NCBI GenBank assembly: GCA_026392455.1
Contig: JAPLCB010000004.1
Span: 700,090 to 764,089, forward strand
Origin: Propionibacteriales bacterium
GTDB taxonomy: Bacteria > Actinomycetota > Actinomycetes > Propionibacteriales > Nocardioidaceae
Direction: 5' to 3'
DNA: 64,000 nt
Shown: positions 28,347 through 36,948 of the stretch, one piece after another
How the letters are laid out: every line of letters begins with the position of its first letter
Position numbering within the stretch: position 1 is the first letter of the stretch
Notes under the pieces: model-generated
Databases searched by the model: none
What the model was told of the DNA's origin: nothing
Seen by the model: the letters and a program-made list of their open reading frames with translations, nothing else
Made by a program: the position numbers and the translations under genes

Positions 28347-28861
28347 CGACCCGCCGACTGATCGTGATGCGCCATGCGAAGGCGGAACCCGTTGCGGCCT
28401 CCGACCACGACCGGGTCCTGTCGGGGCGCGGCATCGCCGATGCGCGGGCGAGCGGTTTCTGGACCGCGGGCGCAGGCGTACTTCCGGACCACGTCGTGGT
28501 CTCCTCGGCGGCCCGGACCCAGGGAACCTGGCAAGCCTTCAGCCACGGCGCCGGGACGACCACCGAGCCGGTCATCGACCGGGCCCTCTACTCGGCCGGG
28601 ACCGATGGCGCTCTGGAGATCGTCCGGACCGTTCCCGACGACGTCACCACGCTGATGCTGATCGGGCACAACCCGACGATGGAGCTGCTGGTGCACCTGC
28701 TGGACGACGGTGGCGCCGACGCCGACCTGTTCGCAGCGGTGAGCGCCGGCTACCCGACGTCCGCGCTGACCGTCCTGGTGATGTCGCAGCCGTGGTCCAG
28801 CACGGACGTCGGGTCCGGTCGGATCGAGAACTTCCACGTCGGACGAGGCCAGGAGACCTGA
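28343..28861 (+). CDS. SixA-type phosphohistidine phosphatase
   Basis: 172-residue histidine phosphatase. The phosphoacceptor histidine is in LIVMRHAKAE (RHG-like), with a second in LIGHNPTMELL. A short SixA-like fold acts on phosphohistidine proteins in E. coli; the target here is unknown. The start GTG 28343 overlaps the MFS stop as GTGA, and its stop overlaps the next ATG by one base, so three genes form one unit. Confidence 0.85.
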   Translation: MTTRRLIVMRHAKAEPVAASDHDRVLSGRGIADARASGFWTAGAGVLPDHVVVSSAARTQGTWQAFSHGAGTTTEPVIDRALYSAGTDGALEIVRTVPDDVTTLMLIGHNPTMELLVHLLDDGGADADLFAAVSAGYPTSALTVLVMSQPWSSTDVGSGRIENFHVGRGQET

Positions 28862-29610
28862 TGAGCGAACCCACACCGCCGGGACCGTCGTATCCCGAGG
28901 GTCAGCCGTACCCCCAGCAGCCGTACCCCCAGGCGACCGGCCCTGGTTACGGCGGCTACCCGCCGCCGCCGTTCCCGGGGGGACCCGTCGCGCCGCGCGA
29001 GCCCAGCAAGACGATGGCGATCATCGCCCTCGTCCTGGCCATCCTGCCCTGCGGGGTCACCTGGCTGGTCGCGATGGTCCTGGCGGTCATCGTCCTGGTC
29101 CAGTCCCGCAAGGGCACCGCACGCGGCGCCGGGATGGCGGTGGCAGCCCTGGTGATCAGCGTGATCTGGCTGGTCGCGTCAGTCATCGGGATCGCCCTGA
29201 TCGTCAACGAGGTCAGCAAGTACGCCGAGGCGCGCGATGCCGGCGTGGGCGTGATCAGCGCCAACGACATCCGCGTCGGCGACTGCCTGGTCAAGGGCGT
29301 CAGCGACACGGTGATCTCCACGATCGAGATCACCCGCTGCACCGAGCCGCACCGCGGCGAGGTCTTCGCCGTTTTCTCGGTCAACGAGGGCGAGGACCCC
29401 ACTCAGGACTCGATCGACACCTTGGCGGCCGACGGCTGCGAGGCACGGTTCGCTGACTACGTCGGAGTGCCGTTCGACAAGTCCGCCCTGGTGGGGACCT
29501 ACATCAGCCCGGACAAGGACGCGGTCGCCCTGAACGACGAGGTCGCCTGCGTCGTGTCGGTGGCCGGCGACGCCCCGTCGACCGGTTCGGTGAAGGGGTC
29601 GGGCCGCTAG
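28861..29610 (+). CDS. DUF4190/septum-formation domain membrane protein
   Basis: 249 residues. A proline/tyrosine-rich N-terminus (YPEGQPYPQQPYPQ repeats, about 1-50) precedes two close membrane helices (about 53-80 and 91-115) of DUF4190 type. The extracytoplasmic domain has GDCLVKG, TRCTEPHRGEVFAVF and later cysteines, matching the Septum_form family. A surface or cell-division role is inferred. The start ATG 28861 overlaps the sixA stop. Its stop overlaps the serB stop on the other strand by four bases. Confidence 0.82.
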   Translation: MSEPTPPGPSYPEGQPYPQQPYPQATGPGYGGYPPPPFPGGPVAPREPSKTMAIIALVLAILPCGVTWLVAMVLAVIVLVQSRKGTARGAGMAVAALVISVIWLVASVIGIALIVNEVSKYAEARDAGVGVISANDIRVGDCLVKGVSDTVISTIEITRCTEPHRGEVFAVFSVNEGEDPTQDSIDTLAADGCEARFADYVGVPFDKSALVGTYISPDKDAVALNDEVACVVSVAGDAPSTGSVKGSGR

Positions 29611-30839
29611 ACCAGCGGGGGAGAAGGGGTCACGATCCCGGCTGCCGCGTCAGCCGCCTCGATCTCCTCGCGACTGATCCCCAGCAGGTACATCACGGTG
29701 TCCAGGTACGGCACGTTCACCGAGGTGTCCGCCTGCTGCTGGACCAGCGGCTTGGCGTTGAAGGCGATCCCCAGCCCGGCGGCGCTGAGCATGTCCAGGT
29801 CGTTCGCGCCGTCGCCGATCGCGATGGTGGCGGCCTCGGTGATGCCGACCTCGGCCGCGAACCGACGCAGCGCGGTGGCCTTGCCGGCCCGGTCGACGAT
29901 CTCGCCGACCACCTTGCCGGTGAGCTTGCCGTCGACGATCTCGAGGTTGTTCGCAGCGGCGTAGTCGATGCCGAGGTCGGCAGCGAGCCGGTCGGTGATC
30001 TGGGAGAAGCCGCCCGAGACGATGGCGAACCGGTAGCCGAGCCGCTTCAGCGTCCTGATCGTCGTCCGCGCTCCGGGGGCGAGGACCAGGTCCTGGTAGA
30101 CCCGATCGAGGGCGGAAGCGTCGAGACCCGCGAGCAGCGCCACCCGGGCGGTCAGGCTCTCGCCGAAGTCGAGGTCCCCGCGCATCGCGGCCTCGGTCAC
30201 CCGGGCGACCTCGGGCTCGCACCCGGCGTGAGCTGCCAGCATCTCGATGACCTCGCCCTGGATCAGGGTCGAGTCGACGTCCATCACGATCAGCCGCATC
30301 CCACGGCGGAGCAGGTCGGCCGACTGGACGGCGACGTCCACCCCCTGCCGGGAGGCCTCCTCAGCCAGAACGGCCCGGAGCTTCTCGGGAGCGGCTCCGG
30401 AGACGTGCAGGTTGATCGCGGTGACCGGGTAACGGGCCATCCGCTCGATCCGGTCGATGTTGGCGCCGATGTCGGCGATCCGACCTGCGATGGCCGCCAC
30501 AGCAGCGGACTTCAGCGGCGTCCCCAGCACGGTGACGTGGCTGCGTCCGTCCGGCCGGGGCTTGTTGTCGCCGGCACCGCGCTCGACCTCGACGTTCATG
30601 TCGAGGTCGGCTGCCACCTTCTCCACCGCATCGCGCAACGGCTTCCAGTCGTGCGGGGTGCTGACCAGCAGGCCCAGCACCAGGCGCCGGCGCAGCACGA
30701 TCTGCTCGATGTCGAGGACCTCGACGCCGAAGCGCGCCAAGGTGCTGAAGACGCGGGACGTCACGCCCGGTCGGTCCTTGCCGGTCAGGGTGATCAACAG
30801 GGTCTTCGGCCGGTCGTCGGCTCCTGGGTGGTCGTTCAT
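29607..30839 (-). CDS. serB: Phosphoserine phosphatase with N-terminal ACT domains
   Basis: Last step of serine synthesis, HAD-family, 410 residues. The N-terminal half has two ACT-like domains (LLITLTGKDRPGVTSRVF, then HVTVLGTPL) for amino-acid sensing. The catalytic half has DVDSTLIQGE with the nucleophile aspartate, SGGFSQITD and GDGANDLDML. The start is ATG 30839, overlapping the stop of the upstream gene as ATGA. Length and layout match mycobacterial SerB2. Confidence 0.94.
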   Translation of the reverse strand: MNDHPGADDRPKTLLITLTGKDRPGVTSRVFSTLARFGVEVLDIEQIVLRRRLVLGLLVSTPHDWKPLRDAVEKVAADLDMNVEVERGAGDNKPRPDGRSHVTVLGTPLKSAAVAAIAGRIADIGANIDRIERMARYPVTAINLHVSGAAPEKLRAVLAEEASRQGVDVAVQSADLLRRGMRLIVMDVDSTLIQGEVIEMLAAHAGCEPEVARVTEAAMRGDLDFGESLTARVALLAGLDASALDRVYQDLVLAPGARTTIRTLKRLGYRFAIVSGGFSQITDRLAADLGIDYAAANNLEIVDGKLTGKVVGEIVDRAGKATALRRFAAEVGITEAATIAIGDGANDLDMLSAAGLGIAFNAKPLVQQQADTSVNVPYLDTVMYLLGISREEIEAADAAAGIVTPSPPLV

Positions 30840-31564
30840 GGCGCTATGAGGCTAGCGGAGCAGAACGCGACCACGGCGCGCCGGGCTGCCACGTCGAGGT
30901 CGTCCAGGCAGCGGCTCCGGGCAGCGATCTCGAAGCTGGTCACGGCGCCACCGTCCTCGGCACGGGCGAGGTCGACGATCTCGAGGCAGAGATCGGCCCG
31001 CTCGAGGGCCTCGACGGCCCGGGGCGGGGTCTGGGCCGGGAGCGGCAGGGCCGGCCGGTGCTCCAGGTTCAGCAGCAGGTCCGGGATCTCCGGCTGCCAG
31101 CTCGCCACGTCCAGGCGGACCAGTTCGGCGGTCGCGTGCAGCAGTACCTGGCGCAGCTGCCTGCTGGCCTCGTACGGATCGGGCTCGACCGGGGCCTGTG
31201 CGGCCCTCGTCTCCCAGATCACCGTCCGGGCGTCCAGCCCTGGCAGCAGACCGAGCGGCCGGGGACCCACCAGGACGACCGCCTCCCCGAGCTCGACCGC
31301 GGCGGCGTTGAAGTCGGCCGGCCCGGCCAGCCCCAGCGGGTCACCCGGAACCGGGAGAGCCAGAGCGGCCCGGACACCGTCGATGCGGCGGACCTGGGCC
31401 GGGAGCTGCTCGAGCTGCAGCGGCCCGGAGGACTCCGGCCAGTCCAGGACCAGGTGCTGGGGGTCCTGGTCGCGCACGGCCGCGGCGAAGTCGTCCGGTC
31501 CGACTCTGCCGTCCAGGACTGCGTTCAGCCAGAGCGTCAGCAGCGCGCTGCGTGGGAGGGGCAC
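30836..31564 (-). CDS. Conserved hypothetical protein upstream of serB
   Basis: 242 residues that I do not recognise. It is soluble, leucine-rich and acidic, with no signal peptide, P-loop or metal motif. Segments such as FAAAVRDQDPQHLVLDWP and LGEAVVLVGPRPLGLLPGLDARTV suggest an alpha/beta fold. The start is GTG 31564, six bases after TACCCT (31576-31571). It is coupled to serB by ATGA, so a role linked to serine metabolism is possible but unproven. Confidence 0.75.
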   Translation of the reverse strand: MPLPRSALLTLWLNAVLDGRVGPDDFAAAVRDQDPQHLVLDWPESSGPLQLEQLPAQVRRIDGVRAALALPVPGDPLGLAGPADFNAAAVELGEAVVLVGPRPLGLLPGLDARTVIWETRAAQAPVEPDPYEASRQLRQVLLHATAELVRLDVASWQPEIPDLLLNLEHRPALPLPAQTPPRAVEALERADLCLEIVDLARAEDGGAVTSFEIAARSRCLDDLDVAARRAVVAFCSASLIAP

Positions 31565-31598
31565 CCGACGAGGGTAGTGACCTGTAGGTTTGGCCTCG

Positions 31599-31634
31599 AT
31601 GGGGGACCACCGCTGCGCGTACCCGAGGGATTGA
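31599..31634 (+). CDS. Possible 11-residue leader peptide before ABC ATPase
   Basis: ATG 31599 follows TAGGTT (31585-31590) by eight bases. The frame encodes MGDHRCAYPRD and its TGA overlaps the ABC gene ATG as TGATG (31632-31636). GAGGGA within the last codons also serves as ribosome site for the ABC gene, so leader translation should control or feed initiation there. Confidence 0.45.
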   Translation: MGDHRCAYPRD

Positions 31635-32437
31635 TGAACACCGTTCTCGAACTGGCCGACGTCACCGTGCGCCGGGGCCAGGCAACGTTGCTGGACTCCG
31701 TCACCTGGACCGTCAGCGAAGGCGACCGCTGGGTGGTCCTGGGGGCCAACGGAGCCGGCAAGACGACCCTGGTCCAGCTCTGCTCCGCCCACCTGCACCC
31801 GACCTCGGGGACGGCCTCGATCCTGGGCGAGCAGCTCGGCGCGGTCGACGTCTTCGAGCTGCGGCCCCGGATCGGCTACACCAGCGCCGCGGTGGCCGAG
31901 CGGATCCCGCGCGAGGAGCTGGTCCGCGACGTGGTCGTCTCCGCGTCGTACGGGATCGTCGGTCGCTGGCGCGAGCAGTACGACACCCTGGACCACGACC
32001 GGGCTCGCGACCTGCTGGTGGAGGTCGGCGCCGGTCGCCTGCTGGACCGGACCTTCGGGACCCTCAGCGAGGGTGAGCGCAAGCGTGTCCAGATCGCTCG
32101 GGCCCTGATGGCCGACCCCGAGCTGCTGATCCTGGACGAACCCGCCGCCGGGCTGGACCTCGGCGGTCGCGAGGACCTGGTGTCCACGATGAGCCTGCTG
32201 GCGACCGACTCCACCGCCCCGGCGATCATCCTGGTCTCGCACCACGTCGAGGAGGTGCCCCCCGGGTTCACCCACGCGCTGATGCTCCGCGCAGGTCGGG
32301 TGGTCGCGTCGGGACCACTGGGCGAGGTGATGACGGCCGAGAACCTGACGGCCACCTTCGGGATGGCCCTGCAGCTCAGCGTCGACGACGGCCGGTTCGC
32401 CGCACGACGCCGCGCCGGCCGCCGGTTCGCGGGCTAG
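31634..32437 (+). CDS. ABC transporter ATP-binding protein, no permease nearby
   Basis: 267-residue ATPase with GANGAGKTT, the less common signature LSEGERKRVQIAR and LLILDEPAAGLDLGG, plus VSHHVEEVP. The SEGE signature and layout resemble the ModF/YlmA-like ATPases that often lack a membrane partner. The start ATG 31634 follows GAGGGA closely. No permease is adjacent. NfeD follows after nine bases but has its own -10 inside the end of this gene. Confidence 0.85.
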   Translation: MNTVLELADVTVRRGQATLLDSVTWTVSEGDRWVVLGANGAGKTTLVQLCSAHLHPTSGTASILGEQLGAVDVFELRPRIGYTSAAVAERIPREELVRDVVVSASYGIVGRWREQYDTLDHDRARDLLVEVGAGRLLDRTFGTLSEGERKRVQIARALMADPELLILDEPAAGLDLGGREDLVSTMSLLATDSTAPAIILVSHHVEEVPPGFTHALMLRAGRVVASGPLGEVMTAENLTATFGMALQLSVDDGRFAARRRAGRRFAG

Positions 32438-32446
32438 GGTTCGGGC

Positions 32447-32944
32447 ATGGACTGGTTCCGGGACAACATGTGGGCGACCTGGCTGGTGATCGCCACCGTC
32501 TTCGGGGTGCTCGAGCTGGTGAGCATGGACCTGATCCTGATCATGCTCGCCGGCGGAGCCCTGGTGGGAATGCTGGTGGCCTTCACCACCGACGTCTTCG
32601 CCGTTCAGATGCTCGTCTCGATCGGCGCTGCGGTCGCACTGCTCGCGTTGCTGCGGCCCGGCATGGTGAAACGGCTGCACGCCGGCCCGACGCTCGCCAT
32701 CGGCGCCGAGGCCCTGATCGGCAAGCGCGCAGACGTCCTGGTGGAGCTCAGCCGGATCGCGCCGGGCCGGATCAAGATCGAGGGCGAGGTCTGGACCGCT
32801 CAGCCCTTCGACGAGGACGACCGGATCGAGCTGGGCGCCTCGGTCGAGGTCGTCAGCATCAAGGGTGCGACAGCCTTCGTCGTGCGCAGCCAGACACCCG
32901 CGGCGCCCCCCAGCGCCGGGGACTCGGAGAAGGAGAGTTCGTGA
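32447..32944 (+). CDS. NfeD family membrane protein
   Basis: 165 residues with three or four hydrophobic segments in the first 70, then the C-terminal OB-fold NfeD domain (LIGKRADVLVELS, GRIKIEGEVWTAQP, VEVVSIKGATAFV). Short NfeD proteins pair with stomatin-like proteins, exactly as here. TAGGGT at 32435-32440 lies six bases before ATG 32447 and overlaps the stop of the ABC gene. The stop overlaps the SPFH start by one base. Confidence 0.9.
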   Translation: MDWFRDNMWATWLVIATVFGVLELVSMDLILIMLAGGALVGMLVAFTTDVFAVQMLVSIGAAVALLALLRPGMVKRLHAGPTLAIGAEALIGKRADVLVELSRIAPGRIKIEGEVWTAQPFDEDDRIELGASVEVVSIKGATAFVVRSQTPAAPPSAGDSEKESS

Positions 32945-34068
32945 TGGGTACGTTCCTGCTCGTATTTTTCACCGTCCTGGTGCTGTTCGTGGTCCTGGTA
33001 CTGGCCAAGACGATCCGGATCATCCCCCAAGCCCGGGCGGGCATCGTCGAGCGCTTCGGCAAGTACCGCGCGACACTGTCGCCGGGACTGAACATGGTCA
33101 CGCCGTTCATCGACCGGGTCCGCTACGTGATCGACATGCGCGAGCAGGTCGTGAGCTTTCCGCCGGCCCCGGTCATCACCGAGGACAACCTGGTCGTCTC
33201 GATCGACACGGTGATCTACTTCCAGGTCACCAACCCCGTCGCAGCGACGTACGAGATCGCGAACTACATCGCAGCCATCGAGCAGCTGACGATGACCACT
33301 CTGCGCAACGTCGTCGGCGGCATGACCCTGGAGCAGACCCTGACGTCGCGCGAGGAGATCAACCGCGGTCTCTCCGGAGTGCTCGACGAAGCGACCGGGC
33401 GCTGGGGCGTTCGGGTCGGACGGGTCGAGATCAAGAGCATCGACCCGCCGCCGTCCATCAAGGACGCGATGGAGAAGCAGATGCGCGCCGACCGGGAGAA
33501 GCGGGCCGTCATCCTCACCGCGGAGGGACAGCGCCAGTCAGCGATCCTCTCCGCGGAGGGCAACAAGCAGTCCGCGATCCTGAACGCCGAGGGTTACCGC
33601 GAGTCCCTGATCCTGAACGCCCAGGGTGAGCGCGAAGCCGCCATCCTCAAGGCCCAGGGTGAGGGCCAGGCGATCCTGACGGTCTTCCAGGCGATCCACG
33701 ACGGCCAGCCGGACCAGTCCCTGCTGGCCTACCAGTACCTGCAGATGATGCCGAAGATCGCCGAGGGCCAGGCGAGCAAGCTCTGGATCGTCCCGTCGGA
33801 GTTCACCAAGGCACTCGAGGGCCTGGGCTCGACCGTCAACGACATCGCCGGGATCCCCAAGGAGACCGACGGGCCACGGGTCCGGGTGGACATGGGTTCG
33901 GACGAGCGCATCGCGGTCGGCGGCAGCGCAGCGCTGTCGAGCGCCCACGAGAGCGTCGCCGAGGCGCTGCGCGAGGCCCAGGCATCCGCCTCCGACGCCA
34001 GCGCGGCGCCCGCGACCGACGTACCACCGGTTGATCCGGACGCAGGTCCGCAGCCTCCCGGACAGTGA
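32944..34068 (+). CDS. SPFH/stomatin-like protein (slipin)
   Basis: 374-residue membrane-anchored SPFH protein; family members organise lipid microdomains and regulate proteases. One N-terminal helix (about 2-22) is followed by the SPFH domain (RIIPQARAGIVERFGKY to about residue 185). Residues 193-247 form five copies of an 11-residue repeat (AEGxxQSAILN-like, starting at 193, 204, 215, 226 and 237), a predicted coiled-coil surface. The tail is Ala/Pro-rich. The start ATG 32944 is coupled to nfeD; an in-frame GTG at 32941 is also possible. Confidence 0.92.
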   Translation: MGTFLLVFFTVLVLFVVLVLAKTIRIIPQARAGIVERFGKYRATLSPGLNMVTPFIDRVRYVIDMREQVVSFPPAPVITEDNLVVSIDTVIYFQVTNPVAATYEIANYIAAIEQLTMTTLRNVVGGMTLEQTLTSREEINRGLSGVLDEATGRWGVRVGRVEIKSIDPPPSIKDAMEKQMRADREKRAVILTAEGQRQSAILSAEGNKQSAILNAEGYRESLILNAQGEREAAILKAQGEGQAILTVFQAIHDGQPDQSLLAYQYLQMMPKIAEGQASKLWIVPSEFTKALEGLGSTVNDIAGIPKETDGPRVRVDMGSDERIAVGGSAALSSAHESVAEALREAQASASDASAAPATDVPPVDPDAGPQPPGQ

Positions 34069-34820
34069 GTCCCTGGGAGTTCCTCGCGATCCTGCTGGCC
34101 GGGACCTGGGCCGGCACCATCAACACCGTCGTGGGGTCGGGGACGCTGATCACGTTCCCGGTCCTGCTGGCGTTCGGCGTGCCCCCCGTGACGGCCAACG
34201 TGTCGAACACGATCGGTCTCGTTCCCGGATCACTCTCCGGCGCCTGGGGCTACCGGGACCAGCTGGTCGGGCAGCGCGGCCTGGTGCTGCGGCTGGGCAG
34301 CGCAGCCCTGCTCGGCGGCACCATCGGAGCGGTGCTGCTCCTGGTGCTGCCGTCCTCGGCCTTCGACGCCATCGTGCCGGCGCTGATCGCGCTCGGCCTG
34401 GTCCTGGTCGTTCTCGGACCGCGGATCTCCCGGCGGGTGGCGGCCCGGTCCGACGGCGGCCTCCCGGCCCACGGTGCTCCGTGGGTCTGGCCCGCAGTCG
34501 GCGGTGCCGGCATCTACGGCGGGTACTTCGGAGCTGCCCAGGGTGTCCTGCTGCTCGCGATCCTCGGGATCGGCGTGGACGACACCCTGCAGCGCCACAA
34601 CGCGGTGAAGAACATCCTGGCCGCCCTGATCAACGGTGTCGCCGCGGTGATCTTCATCGTGGTGGCTGACGTCGACTGGTCGATCGCGCTGACGATCGGC
34701 GCCGGCGCGATCGTCGGCGGGCAGCTGGGCGCGAGGATCGGCAAGCGCCTTCCCCCCAACGTGCTCCGCGCCGTCATCGTGGTGGTCGGCGTGGTCGCGC
34801 TCGTGTCGTTCTTCGTCTAG
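34065..34820 (+). CDS. TauE/SafE family sulfite/anion exporter
   Basis: 251 residues with about eight membrane helices. The first half-repeat carries GTINTVVGSGTLITFP with the N-x-VSNTIGL motif typical of the family; the second has GGYFGAAQGVLLLAILG and NAVKNILAALIN. Family members export sulfite, sulfoacetate or related anions; the substrate here is unknown. The GTG start at 34065 overlaps the SPFH stop as GTGA. Confidence 0.9.
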   Translation: MSPWEFLAILLAGTWAGTINTVVGSGTLITFPVLLAFGVPPVTANVSNTIGLVPGSLSGAWGYRDQLVGQRGLVLRLGSAALLGGTIGAVLLLVLPSSAFDAIVPALIALGLVLVVLGPRISRRVAARSDGGLPAHGAPWVWPAVGGAGIYGGYFGAAQGVLLLAILGIGVDDTLQRHNAVKNILAALINGVAAVIFIVVADVDWSIALTIGAGAIVGGQLGARIGKRLPPNVLRAVIVVVGVVALVSFFV

Positions 34821-34829
34821 CAGGCTGAC

Positions 34830-35576
34830 CTAGTCGGTCGAGCGCAGCCGCTGGAACCGTTCCAGAGCGGCGCGGGGCTCGGCCTCGACCCGATCGTCGG
34901 GGATCCGCCGGAAGAGCCAGAGCAGGAGGTCGGCGGCGCGGTTCCCGGCACCGTCGTTCGGTGTCACGGTGTGCGAGACCGTCCCGGGGACGTCGCCGTC
35001 GGAGATCGTCACCCGTGCTCCGTTGACGGGGATCGTGACGGTCGCCCCGAGCCCTGCTGCGTCCGGCATCGGCCACCGGACGTTCGCCACGCTGTGGGTC
35101 AGGAACTCGTCGACGGCGTCCAGCGCGACCACCGGATCCATCGACCAGGTACCGGCCCCGGTCGCGTTGACAGCGTCCCAGTGGTGGACGGCGGCCTCCT
35201 GGACCTGGTGGCGGGTGATGAAGCCGACGTTCTCCTCCAGGCCCCAGGTCCAGCACGGTGCCTGCTGGTCGGCGTCGCGCAACGTCGCGACGAGGACCTC
35301 GACGCCGGCGACCAGGGCGCCGACCAGGTCGGTATCAGCTGGTCGCTGGGGCCTGACCAGGTCGTCCGGTTCGTCGAGGAGCCGGTCCCGGGCGATCTCG
35401 TTCCAGAACCAGTGCACACAGGTCAGGTGCCAGACCAGGTCCGCGACCGACCAGTCCGGGCAGTGTTCGATCCGCTCGGACAGGTTCCCTTCGGCGGCCG
35501 CAGCCAGGCCCTGGGTGTGGCTGCGGATCGCGGCCAGGTAGTCCTCGACCGGGAGTCGTCCGCGCAGGTCCGTCAT
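34830..35576 (-). CDS. Maleylpyruvate isomerase-family mycothiol-dependent enzyme
   Basis: 248-residue DinB-fold enzyme of the MDMPI family. The N-terminal domain supplies the metal-site histidines in DLVWHLTCVHWFW and VQEAAVHHWDAV, and the C-terminal lobe is the SCP2-like part. These enzymes use mycothiol as cofactor, consistent with mshC in this window. The substrate cannot be told. The start is ATG 35576. It converges on tauE with a nine-base gap. Confidence 0.86.
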   Translation of the reverse strand: MTDLRGRLPVEDYLAAIRSHTQGLAAAAEGNLSERIEHCPDWSVADLVWHLTCVHWFWNEIARDRLLDEPDDLVRPQRPADTDLVGALVAGVEVLVATLRDADQQAPCWTWGLEENVGFITRHQVQEAAVHHWDAVNATGAGTWSMDPVVALDAVDEFLTHSVANVRWPMPDAAGLGATVTIPVNGARVTISDGDVPGTVSHTVTPNDGAGNRAADLLLWLFRRIPDDRVEAEPRAALERFQRLRSTD

Positions 35577-35585
35577 GACCGCTGA

Positions 35586-35945
35586 CTACCCGCGGGACGC
35601 CAGGCCGATCGCGCCCGCGATGACGGCACCGACAGCGGGAACAGTCAGGCCGATGCCGACCGACTGGTCCACCGCCCCGGACTTCATCGCTTGCACGCCG
35701 GCGAAGGCGTCGGCTCCGTCAACGGCGATCCCCAGCGCGACCAGCTTGCGGCGGGCGGCTCCCGTGGAGAGCAGCGTGATCGCCCCCAGGGCGATCTCGC
35801 GGGAGCCGAACATCCGGGTCATGTAGGGAAGCTGCGGGTTGCCCGGCCCGTCCAGGCGGAACAGCTTGCTGGCGAGGTCGGGGGAGGCGAGGGCACCGAT
35901 TCCGATGGCGATACGGCCGAGGGCGAGTCCGGTCACAGGGTTCAT
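35586..35945 (-). CDS. Small membrane protein of unknown function
   Basis: 119 residues with three to four hydrophobic, glycine/alanine-rich stretches and the motif RMFGSREIALGAITL. It resembles DUF4267-type integral membrane proteins in overall pattern, but I cannot assign it. The start ATG 35945 lies six bases after TAGCGT (35957-35952), so it has its own leaderless promoter between the hydrolase and the MDMPI gene. Confidence 0.7.
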   Translation of the reverse strand: MNPVTGLALGRIAIGIGALASPDLASKLFRLDGPGNPQLPYMTRMFGSREIALGAITLLSTGAARRKLVALGIAVDGADAFAGVQAMKSGAVDQSVGIGLTVPAVGAVIAGAIGLASRG

Positions 35946-35991
35946 GCTCCGACGCTAGTGCATCGGTCCGCGCCTGCGGACGGAGTTGCGG

Positions 35992-36948
35992 CTAACCCCG
36001 CCCGTCGACGTAGGCGGTGAGGAAGGTGCCCACCTCGTCGAACACCTTCGTGCGGGCCGCGGCACGCGACAGCATCACGTCGTGCATCGCCCCGTCGACC
36101 TGGACCAGCGTGACGTGCCGACCGAGCAGGGGAGCCCGCCGACGGATCTGCTCGACGTCCAGCACGATGTCGGTGCTGTGGATGTCCGGGTGGTGGATCG
36201 AGTTCGGCTGGCTCGAGCGGCTCGACGAGAGCACCAGCACCGGAGCCCGGACGTCGATACCGCGGGAGATCCGGATCTGGCCCTCCCGGATGGCGCGGAT
36301 CCAGCCGGCGTACACCGGCCAGGACTGGATCGGCTTCCAGTCGAGGTTGAAGTCCCACTCGCCCTCGTGGTCACGGTGGATGCTGCGGCCGTAGAAGCCA
36401 CTGACCTTCCGCTTGATCTCCAGGTCCGGGCGTCGCGATCCCACCCGGCGGATCACCGGGATCGCCAGGTTGCGGGTGACCGCGTCGCCCTGCATGTCCA
36501 GCCACGGCGCGTTGAGCACCATGCCGGCAATGTCGAGCCTGCGGGCCGCGGCCCACAGCGGTACCACCAGACCCCCGGTCGAGTGCGCGCTGAGAACGAT
36601 GTGGCCGTAGTTCGCGCTGATCGCGTCGTACGCCTGGTCGAGCTCCTCGTGGTAGGTCCTGAGGTCCTCGATGTAGTTCGGCGTCTGGTGCGGCCGCAAC
36701 GACCGACCGTACTTGCGCAGGTCCAGCGCGTAGAAGTCGTAGCCCCGGTTGCACCAGAAATCGGCGTGGTGAGTTTGGAAGAAGTAGTCCGCGAAGCCGT
36801 GCACGTGCAGGACGGCCTTCCCGGTCGACGGCCCGTCGGCGGGCCGGTGCACCAGGGTCGCGACGACAGCGCCTTCGTGGTCGGGCTCCAGCTCCAGCGT
36901 GCGGGCGAGGTAGGGCGCCCCCAGGAGATCAGTGCTGGTAGGTGCCAT
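35992..36948 (-). CDS. Alpha/beta hydrolase
   Basis: 318 residues with the alpha/beta-hydrolase core: HVHGFADYFFQ (oxyanion region), nucleophile elbow AHSTGGLV, then ALDLRKYGRS and a C-terminal catalytic histidine in DGAMHDVML. It looks like a lysophospholipase or monoacylglycerol-lipase-type serine hydrolase. I chose ATG 36948; a longer reading would lie inside the PEBP gene. It overlaps that gene by 20 bases, suggesting co-translation. Confidence 0.85.
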   Translation of the reverse strand: MAPTSTDLLGAPYLARTLELEPDHEGAVVATLVHRPADGPSTGKAVLHVHGFADYFFQTHHADFWCNRGYDFYALDLRKYGRSLRPHQTPNYIEDLRTYHEELDQAYDAISANYGHIVLSAHSTGGLVVPLWAAARRLDIAGMVLNAPWLDMQGDAVTRNLAIPVIRRVGSRRPDLEIKRKVSGFYGRSIHRDHEGEWDFNLDWKPIQSWPVYAGWIRAIREGQIRISRGIDVRAPVLVLSSSRSSQPNSIHHPDIHSTDIVLDVEQIRRRAPLLGRHVTLVQVDGAMHDVMLSRAAARTKVFDEVGTFLTAYVDGRG

